The position numbers were made by a program, and so were the translations under genes. From Bacillota bacterium (GTDB lineage Bacteria > Bacillota > Clostridia > Tissierellales > Sedimentibacteraceae): a stretch of DNA of 18,765 nucleotides. The notes below the pieces were generated by a model. It ran no database searches. It saw nothing but the letters and a program-made list of their open reading frames with translations, and was not told where the DNA came from. Location: contig JAEXUD010000034.1 in the NCBI GenBank assembly GCA_023453025.1, positions 1-18,765 of the forward strand, in the 5' to 3' direction. Positions 13,333 through 18,765 of the stretch are shown here, in pieces. Each line of letters begins with the position of its first letter. Within the stretch, counting starts at the first letter, position 1.

Positions 13333-13749
13333 TTATATTTTTTTACGCTGCATATAACCTGATAAAATATGAACTGCGGCTAATTTGTCTATGACTTCTT
13401 TTCTTTTTTTCCTTTTAACATCGGCATCTATTAGCATTCTTTCTGATATTGATGTGGTAAATCTTTCATCTTCAAACTCAATTGGCAAATCAATATGACC
13501 TTTTAGTTTATCAATAAAGCTTAAAACCTTATCACCTTGAATTCCTATAGTTCCGTCAAGCATTTTGGGAAGACCTGAAACTATTTTAGTGACTTTATAT
13601 TCATCGATTATTTTTTTAAGCTCATTGATATCATTCTTTATATTCGTTCTTTTGATTGTAGTCACTCCCTGTGCAGTAATCATCAATAAATCACTGACAG
13701 CAACTCCAATTGTTTTATCTCCCACATCAAGACCCATCAATCTTTCCAT
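13333..13749 (-). CDS. ruvX: RuvX/YqgF putative Holliday junction resolvase
   Basis: The RNase H-fold YqgF/RuvX family is linked to pre-16S rRNA processing and to Holliday-junction resolution. The 138-aa sequence shows GLDVGDKTIGVAVSD (6-20, catalytic Asp8), the GLPKMLDGTIGIQG block, DERFTTSISERML with the conserved acidic residue, and DKLAAVHILSGYM at the end with the last catalytic Asp. A longer frame begins at 13797 inside the reductase gene. I chose the ATG at 13747-13749, with GAGGT three to four bases upstream and 7 nt after the reductase stop. Position next to yrzB matches the conserved cluster. Confidence 0.92.
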   Translation of the reverse strand: MERLMGLDVGDKTIGVAVSDLLMITAQGVTTIKRTNIKNDINELKKIIDEYKVTKIVSGLPKMLDGTIGIQGDKVLSFIDKLKGHIDLPIEFEDERFTTSISERMLIDADVKRKKRKEVIDKLAAVHILSGYMQRKKI

Positions 13750-13756
13750 AGATACC

Positions 13757-14704
13757 TCACACAATTTTGATATAAAAATCCGTACATTCACCTGCACAAT
13801 AGCTGCATAAAACGCATTTATTCATATCCACGACACATTTGCCGTCAATAATTGAGAGTGCGTTTTGTCTGCATTTTCTTGCGCATTTTCCACAACCAAT
13901 GCACCACTCCTCGATTACGAGGGTGCGTTTTTGATTTCTAATTTTATTTTTTATATTAATATTTAACTCATTGCTTTCTAAATAACAGATATTTGCATCA
14001 ATTTCTTCTTTTGTGCTCATACCTACTGCTATGGAATCAATATCACTGATATTCATTGCAAAATCAAATGCTTCTTTTGCCTGGTTTATCAGATGACCTC
14101 CTCCATAAATTTTCATTGCCATAATAAACTTATTATATTCCTTTGCTTTTTTAACAGCTTTTATCATATCATCAATGGTACCATCCTGTATCCCAATACC
14201 CTTCATATTAAAAAGCGGAAATATAAATTCAATTTCATTAAATTCAATGCTGTCTCTCACTGCCTGGATTCTATGAGTAGATATCCCAAAATGTTTTATA
14301 ATTCCTTGTTCCTTATACTTCATAAATCGCAAAACAGCTTCATAATGTCCTAAAAAATTATTTCCATTTTCCTGCTCGTGCAGCATGAAAACATCCAGAT
14401 AGTCTGTGTTTAATTCCCTCAAAGCTTTGGTGACACTATATTCTGCAGTCTTTTTATCATATGCATAGCTTTTGGTAGCTAATGTTAGTTTATCCCTGTC
14501 TTTGTCTTTTATGAATTCTTTTAATATATTATAGTTGTCATAAAGCTCTGCTGTATCAAAAAAATTTATTCCCTTATCATATGCGTAATTCAGTAAGCTT
14601 ACCTTTTTCTCAACATTGTCGGAGTTTTGTAAATTACTTAATGACAATGTTCCGTAGCACAGTCTCGATACATTTTGTTTTTCAAATAAATTTGTAAATA
14701 TCAT
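13757..14704 (-). CDS. Aldo/keto reductase with C-terminal 2[4Fe-4S] ferredoxin domain
   Basis: This 315-aa protein joins an NAD(P)H-type aldo/keto reductase barrel (about residues 1-255) to a bacterial ferredoxin domain. The catalytic tetrad is complete: Asp50 and Tyr55 (FFDTAELY), Lys78 (LATKS) and His109 (FMLHE). The C-terminus holds two CxxCxxCxxxC clusters, Cys268-Cys278 and Cys297-Cys307, each suited to a [4Fe-4S] centre, so electrons could pass between ferredoxin-type carriers and a carbonyl substrate. Such fusions are known in anaerobes, with substrates mostly undefined. The gene sits between ireB and ruvX, which are usually adjacent, suggesting insertion into the cluster. The ribosome binding site is weak. 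It lies 69 nt from ireB, with a hairpin in the gap. Confidence 0.88.
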   Translation of the reverse strand: MIFTNLFEKQNVSRLCYGTLSLSNLQNSDNVEKKVSLLNYAYDKGINFFDTAELYDNYNILKEFIKDKDRDKLTLATKSYAYDKKTAEYSVTKALRELNTDYLDVFMLHEQENGNNFLGHYEAVLRFMKYKEQGIIKHFGISTHRIQAVRDSIEFNEIEFIFPLFNMKGIGIQDGTIDDMIKAVKKAKEYNKFIMAMKIYGGGHLINQAKEAFDFAMNISDIDSIAVGMSTKEEIDANICYLESNELNINIKNKIRNQKRTLVIEEWCIGCGKCARKCRQNALSIIDGKCVVDMNKCVLCSYCAGECTDFYIKIV

Positions 14705-14740
14705 TTTTTAGTCTTCTTTATATTATTATAATACAAATAG

Positions 14741-14764
14741 AGCAGTATATATTCATATACTGCT
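14741..14764 (-). terminator. Hairpin between ireB and the aldo/keto reductase gene
   Basis: A perfect 10-bp stem (AGCAGTATAT, 14741-14750, with 14755-14764) and ATTC loop lie 10 nt behind ireB. On the minus strand it is followed by CTATTTGTATT, moderately T-rich. It may partly end alaS-ireB transcripts before the reductase gene. A TATAAT follows further on without a convincing -35 box. Confidence 0.45.
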
Positions 14765-14773
14765 TCCAGTTTT

Positions 14774-15037
14774 TTAAAGGTCTATTACATCTAAATAAAC
14801 ATTTAATATTTCTTCTAACAGTTCGTCTCTTTCAATTTTCCTTATTAAACTTCTTGCATTGTTGTGATTTGTAATATAAGTCGGATCCCCTGACAATATA
14901 TACCCTATGAGCTGGTTATTAGGATTGTATCCTTTTTCTTTCAGTGACTCATAAACCTGAGATAAAATTTCCCTAGCTTCATTTAATGATTCTAATTTGT
15001 AATCAAACTTTGCAGTGTTATTTACATTACTATCCAT
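14774..15037 (-). CDS. ireB: IreB family regulatory protein (UPF0297, YrzL)
   Basis: This 87-aa protein matches IreB/YrzL. In Enterococcus, IreB is a small phosphoprotein substrate of the Ser/Thr kinase IreK and affects cephalosporin tolerance. Family hallmarks seen are YESLKEKGYNPNNQLIGYILSGDPTYI and NARSLIRKIERDELLEEIL. A threonine (Thr8) is kept in the N-terminal segment that carries the phosphorylated threonines in Enterococcus. A longer frame starting at 15094 would add 19 residues without a binding site; the ATG at 15035-15037 has AGAGGTGG five bases upstream. It follows alaS by 57 nt, the standard Firmicute arrangement. No IreK-type kinase gene is in the window. Confidence 0.92.
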   Translation of the reverse strand: MDSNVNNTAKFDYKLESLNEAREILSQVYESLKEKGYNPNNQLIGYILSGDPTYITNHNNARSLIRKIERDELLEEILNVYLDVIDL

Positions 15038-15094
15038 ATAAACCACCTCTATACATCTTAAATACATTTTACTACAACATTTAATAAAAATCAA

Positions 15095-17728
15095 CTATTT
15101 ATTGAGTTGCTGCTTTACAGCTTCTATTGCCTCATCAATCTTTTCGGGATTTTTTCCTCCTGCTTGAGCAAAATCAGGTCTTCCGCCTCCACCTCCGCCG
15201 GCAGTTTTTGCAGCTTCCTTAACCATATTACCTGCATTGATTCCTTTTTGAACCAGGTCCTTTGTTACGGCAGCTACAAAAAGAACTTTATCACCTAAAT
15301 CAGATGCCAGTATAACTGCACAGCTTTCATTCTTGTCTTTTATTCTGTCGGCAATATCTCTTAAGGAATTAGCTTCCTTATCCTTTAATTTCAAGGCAAA
15401 CAGCTTAATGCCATTTATGTCTTCATACTGTTCTAATATCTGGTCTAAATTTTTCTTAAGAAGCTCATTGCTTAATTTTTGAATTTCCTTTTCTTTTTCT
15501 TTTACTTCTTTTTTTAGTATATTTACCTTACCAAGAAGTTCATCCTTAGATGCTTTCATAACTGATGACAGTTCGTCTGTGATAGCTGCAAGCTCCTTTA
15601 AATAATTTAACGCTGCCCTTCCTGTTATAGCTTCAATTCTTCTGACTCCAGATGCAATACTGCTTTCAGAAATTATTTTAAACATACCTATTTTAGAGGA
15701 TTCATCAATATGCGTTCCTCCGCAAAGTTCCTTGCTGAAGTCTCCGACACTGACAACTCTAACCATCTCATCATATTTTTCATCGAAAAGTGCTGTTGCG
15801 CCTTCCTTTTTAGCTTCCTCAATATTCAATACATCCGTATTAACCGTATAGTCCGCAAGAATTGCTTCATTAACCTTTCTTTCAATTTCCTTTAGCGTTT
15901 CCTGATCAACGGCTTCAAAATGTGTGTAGTCAAATCTCAGTCTATCTTGAGAAACGTAGGAACCTGCCTGATTAACATGATCTCCCAGCAATTCCTTTAA
16001 TACTTTGTGCAAAATATGAGTACATGTATGATTTTTTGCAGTATTTTTTCTTTGATCAGCATTAACCTGTGCGTTTACCTTGTCACCAGCTGAAATGCTG
16101 CCACTTTCAACCGTTACTTCATGCAAATGAATGCTTTTGTTGAATTTCTTTGTATCAGTTACTGCTGCCTCGGCATCATTTGATATGATTTTTCCGGTAT
16201 CTCCTGTTTGACCGCCGCTTTCCGCATAGAAAGGAGTCTGGTCAAGAATGATAATTCCCGACTGACCTTCAGAAATAGTATTTACCTGTTCTCCTTCAAC
16301 AATAATTGCTGCCACCTCAGCAGAATCACTAAGTGTAGTATACCCGGTAAATATCGTCTTTGGCAAATCTATGTTAAGACCTTCATCCTTCCAGCCTGAT
16401 GCCCCTGTCTTTGCTCTTGCTTCCCTTGCCATCTGTCTGTGTTCTTCCATAATGTCAATAAAGGCTTTTTTATCAAAGTTTATTTCATTTTCAGCCAATA
16501 TTTCTTCTGTAAGCTCTGAGGGGAATCCATAAGTATCATATAATCTGAATGCAACTACTGAATCCAGTGTGTTTTGCTTTGATTTTTTTAATATATCTAT
16601 TTCTTTCATTAAAAGCTCAAGGCCTTGGTCTATTGTTATTTTAAACTTTTCTTCCTCTAACTGAATAACCTTTATTATGTAGCTTTCCTTTTCTCCAAGC
16701 TCAGGATAAGCTTCTTTCCATTCATCAATAACCACCTTCACAGTCTTAGTTAAAAATGCATTATGTATTCCTAAAGATTTTCCCTGTCTTATAGCTCTTC
16801 TGATTAATCTTCTTAAAACATATCCTCTGCCTTCATTTGAAGGAATCACACCATCACCAATCATAAAGGTTGCTGCTCTTGAATGATCACATATGATTTT
16901 CATCGCTATGTCTTTTTTCTTATCAACTCCATAAGCTGTATTTGATATTTCAGACACCTTTTTTACTATAGAAAGCAATGGCTCCACATCAAATACTGTT
17001 GGTTTATCCTGCAAGACACATGCTACTCTTTCCAATCCCATACCTGTATCTATGTTTGGATTTGGCAGTGGATGATAAACCCCTTGCTCATCCTTGTCGA
17101 ATTGTGTAAATACAAGGTTCCAGATTTCTATAAACCTGCTGCAGTCGCAGCCCGGCTTACAATCAGGTGAACCACAGCCTCTGTCGCTTCCTGTATCATA
17201 ATATATTTCTGAACATGGACCGCTGGGACCCACTTCCAACTCCCAGAAATTATCGTCTTTTCCAAGTCTGATGATTCTCTCCTTTGGAACTCCTACTACG
17301 GTATGCCATATATTTTCAGCTTCATCATCATCCAGGTAGACAGTTACCCAAAGTCTATCCTTGTCTATTTTAAGCACATCGGTTAAAAGTTCCCACGCCC
17401 ACTGAATTGCTTCCTTTTTAAAATAGTCTCCAAATGAGAAATTTCCAAGCATTTCAAAAAATGTAAGATGTCTTGCTGTTAAACCGACATTGTCAATGTC
17501 GCCGGTTCGTACACATTTTTGTACAGTCGCCATTCTCTTGCACGGAGGAGTTTCAGCACCTGTAAAATATTTTTTTAGCGGAGCCATTCCTGCTCCTATT
17601 AACAAAAGGCTCTTATCATTTTTAGGAATCAGTGAAAAGCTGTTTTCTGTCAAATGCCCCTTGCTTCTAAAAAAATTCAAATATTCCTTTCTTATGTTAT
17701 TTATCGAAAATCTATCTATGTTATCCAT
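15095..17728 (-). CDS. alaS: Alanyl-tRNA synthetase
   Basis: AlaRS charges tRNA-Ala and edits mischarged Ser/Gly. At 877 aa the protein is full length. The class II catalytic part (about 1-450) has FRSKGH, LLIGAGMAPLKKYF, RMATVQKCVRTGDIDNVG and FFEMLGNFSFGDYF. The editing domain carries the zinc motifs HTCTH and CGGTH. A coiled-coil region with Lys/Glu repeats (ELLGKVNILKKEVKEKEKE) precedes the C-Ala domain, which ends in a glycine run and RPDFAQAGG. GGAGG lies at good distance before the ATG, and a clear sigma-A promoter stands at 17773-17802. The 38-nt leader is too short for a T-box, and no T-box consensus was seen in the 272-nt gap, so control is not by the usual Firmicute tRNA-sensing leader. 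Confidence 0.98.
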   Translation of the reverse strand: MDNIDRFSINNIRKEYLNFFRSKGHLTENSFSLIPKNDKSLLLIGAGMAPLKKYFTGAETPPCKRMATVQKCVRTGDIDNVGLTARHLTFFEMLGNFSFGDYFKKEAIQWAWELLTDVLKIDKDRLWVTVYLDDDEAENIWHTVVGVPKERIIRLGKDDNFWELEVGPSGPCSEIYYDTGSDRGCGSPDCKPGCDCSRFIEIWNLVFTQFDKDEQGVYHPLPNPNIDTGMGLERVACVLQDKPTVFDVEPLLSIVKKVSEISNTAYGVDKKKDIAMKIICDHSRAATFMIGDGVIPSNEGRGYVLRRLIRRAIRQGKSLGIHNAFLTKTVKVVIDEWKEAYPELGEKESYIIKVIQLEEEKFKITIDQGLELLMKEIDILKKSKQNTLDSVVAFRLYDTYGFPSELTEEILAENEINFDKKAFIDIMEEHRQMAREARAKTGASGWKDEGLNIDLPKTIFTGYTTLSDSAEVAAIIVEGEQVNTISEGQSGIIILDQTPFYAESGGQTGDTGKIISNDAEAAVTDTKKFNKSIHLHEVTVESGSISAGDKVNAQVNADQRKNTAKNHTCTHILHKVLKELLGDHVNQAGSYVSQDRLRFDYTHFEAVDQETLKEIERKVNEAILADYTVNTDVLNIEEAKKEGATALFDEKYDEMVRVVSVGDFSKELCGGTHIDESSKIGMFKIISESSIASGVRRIEAITGRAALNYLKELAAITDELSSVMKASKDELLGKVNILKKEVKEKEKEIQKLSNELLKKNLDQILEQYEDINGIKLFALKLKDKEANSLRDIADRIKDKNESCAVILASDLGDKVLFVAAVTKDLVQKGINAGNMVKEAAKTAGGGGGGRPDFAQAGGKNPEKIDEAIEAVKQQLNK

Positions 17729-17772
17729 AATTCCTCCAATTTTTATTGTACGTTCATTACATCTATTATGAA

Positions 17773-17802
17773 ATTATAATGTATTCTTTCCCAAATTGTC
17801 AA
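17773..17802 (-). promoter_or_regulatory. Sigma-A promoter of alaS-ireB
   Basis: Minus strand: perfect TTGACA (17797-17802), an 18-nt spacer, and perfect TATAAT (17773-17778). The transcript start near 17766 leaves a leader of about 38 nt before the alaS ATG. Confidence 0.8.
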
Positions 17803-17933
17803 CTATATTTCACAATTAACTGCACTGAAAGGTGAATCTTTTTAAATATTATTAGTTTCATAAGAGATACCTAGAAACAGGTTATCCATATCTCAGGCTC
17901 ATTTATACACAACTTTTTATTATAGTATTTTTC

Positions 17934-17967
17934 TTAATAAAAAATAAGGACTAACAAAAAGCCCTTA
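17934..17967 (-). terminator. Probable terminator behind folD
   Basis: An 8-bp stem with one G-U pair (17945-17952 with 17960-17967) is followed on the minus strand by ATTTTTTATT. It lies 34 nt behind the folD stop. The remaining gap (17803-17933) is AT-rich with no coding potential that I can see. Confidence 0.55.
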
Positions 17968-18000
17968 ATTTTTCGATTGAATATAAACCCTATTAGTTTC

Positions 18001-18765
18001 TTAACCCGATATGCAGCATGCCTTCAAAACATGCTTAGCTAACACTGCAGTAGTAATTGAACCCACTCCAGCAGGAACAGGAGTAATAAATCCTGCCTTA
18101 TCTTTAACCTTGTCAGTATCCACATCACCGCACAAGCTTCCGTCAGCATCAACGTTAATTCCTACATCTATTACAACTGCGCCTTCCTTTACATAGTCTG
18201 ATGTAATCATTTTTGCCCTGCCTATTGCCGCTATTAAAATATCTGCTTCTGCCGCAACCTTCAAAAGTTCAGAAGTCTTTGAATGACAAATTGTAACAGT
18301 GGCATCCTCGCCTAACAGAAGCAGTGCCATCGGCTTACCTACTACTAAGGACCTCCCTATAACAACTGCCCTTTTACCTTTTAATTCAATGTTGTTGTAT
18401 CTTAACATTTCCATAGCTGCAGTAGGTGTGCAGGGTGCAAACCCGGTTTTGTCCCCTTCTGCAACCTTAGCTACGTTTGCCGGATTGAAGCAGTCCACAT
18501 CCTTTTCAGGACTGATAATATGTTTTATTTTATTTTCATCTATTTGCTTTGGCAATGGTCTGAATAACAATATTCCGTGAACTGACTTGTCATTATTCAC
18601 AGCTTTTAAGCTTTCAATAAATTCTTCCTGACTGATATCAAGCGGCAATGCTGTTACTTCACATTCTATGCCGCAGCTCTGCATTCTTTTTATGGCTGAC
18701 TTCTCATAAGCAAGGTCGTCTTGCCTTTCTCCGACCCTGACAATCATTAGCTTCGGATGTATATT
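18001..18765 (-). CDS. folD: FolD-like methylene-tetrahydrofolate dehydrogenase (5' end cut by window)
   Basis: FolD interconverts 5,10-methylene-, methenyl- and 10-formyl-tetrahydrofolate. 254 residues are visible; the frame runs off the window (…HPKLMIVRVGE), and about 30 residues are missing from the usual 285, so the ATG at 18747 is not the true start. The NAD(P)-binding part is normal (VVIGRSLVVGKPMALLLL, ATVTICHSKT, DILIAAIGRA, GAVVIDVGIN), and the Asp of DVDC is kept. The folate site is unusual. The lysine four residues after the conserved Tyr (human Lys56) is Ala (YEKSAIKR). The Gln of the VQLPLP motif (human Gln100) is lost (LLFRPLP). PGGVGPMT is PAGVGSIT. Loss of these residues points to dehydrogenase without efficient cyclohydrolase activity. 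It is separated from alaS by a terminator. Confidence 0.9.
   Translation of the reverse strand, partial: NIHPKLMIVRVGERQDDLAYEKSAIKRMQSCGIECEVTALPLDISQEEFIESLKAVNNDKSVHGILLFRPLPKQIDENKIKHIISPEKDVDCFNPANVAKVAEGDKTGFAPCTPTAAMEMLRYNNIELKGKRAVVIGRSLVVGKPMALLLLGEDATVTICHSKTSELLKVAAEADILIAAIGRAKMITSDYVKEGAVVIDVGINVDADGSLCGDVDTDKVKDKAGFITPVPAGVGSITTAVLAKHVLKACCISG

Noticed and set aside
13749..13797. N-terminal extension of ruvX
   Set aside because: The extension overlaps the reductase gene and lacks a binding site; RuvX proteins start near MxxLGLDVG, matching the ATG at 13747-13749.
14093..14353. 86-aa plus-strand frame within the aldo/keto reductase gene
   Set aside because: Opposite-strand shadow of a well-supported coding region.
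17882..17911. Two DnaA-box-like 9-mers (TTATCCATA and TTATACACA)
   Set aside because: Only one matches the consensus fully, there is no dnaA/dnaN neighbourhood or box cluster, and such 9-mers are common in AT-rich DNA; not an origin.
17729..18000. T-box riboswitch before alaS
   Set aside because: No T-box consensus or specifier stem seen; the promoter leaves only about 38 nt of leader.

Overview
The window is 18.8 kb of low-GC DNA from an endospore-forming member of the Clostridia (Firmicutes). The evidence is AT-rich intergenic DNA, strong GGAGG-type ribosome binding sites, a pro-sigma-K gene, the Firmicute alaS-ireB-ruvX-yrzB-mltG-trmR-trhP neighbourhood, a mannose-family PTS and RNase J. 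Genus cannot be fixed from this sequence. Most genes are ordinary housekeeping genes on the minus strand. Only three genes are on the plus strand, and all three look connected with sporulation or are uncharacterised.

Right to left (direction of transcription). The right edge holds folD, cut by the window end, with its terminator. A clear sigma-A promoter then drives alaS and ireB. Next come an aldo/keto reductase carrying a C-terminal 2[4Fe-4S] domain, ruvX, yrzB (DUF1292), a Fur-family regulator and RNase J. After a short divergent unit on the plus strand follow mltG (own promoter), trmR and trhP. This is the Bacillus-like alaS-yrzL-yrrK-yrzB-yrrL-yrrM-yrrO cluster with two insertions: the reductase, and the fur/rnj/small-gene block. 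TrhP and TrmR act in sequence on the tRNA wobble uridine (ho5U, then mo5U).

Middle (5.3-7.4 kb, plus strand). A 253-aa Met-Pro-Asn/Ser and Gly-Phe-Pro repeat protein, probably a spore surface or coat protein, is followed by a 257-bp imperfect inverted-repeat (MITE-like) element, then by an intact sigK with a sigma-E-like -10 box and a TTG start. A perfect hairpin separates sigK from trhP, which converges on it.

Left (0-5.3 kb, minus strand). A PHP-family phosphatase is followed by a promoter and a tightly packed run: EIIA, EIIB, a fused EIIC-EIID permease, nadD, yqeK, rsfS and ridA. These have 4-nt ATGA overlaps or gaps of 1-10 nt and end in a 20-bp perfect hairpin. Sugar uptake, NAD synthesis, Ap4A hydrolysis and ribosome silencing thus appear to be co-expressed.

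Most promising for follow-up: (1) an unrecognised 73-aa gene at 10.6 kb behind an exact match to the sigma-G (forespore) promoter consensus, with two related inverted repeats just upstream; (2) the low-complexity Met-Pro protein next to sigK; (3) a FolD lacking two residues needed for cyclohydrolase activity; (4) the fused EIICD PTS permease coupled to nadD. I found no CRISPR array, tRNA, rRNA, transposase or phage gene. No wholly new multi-gene system is evident.
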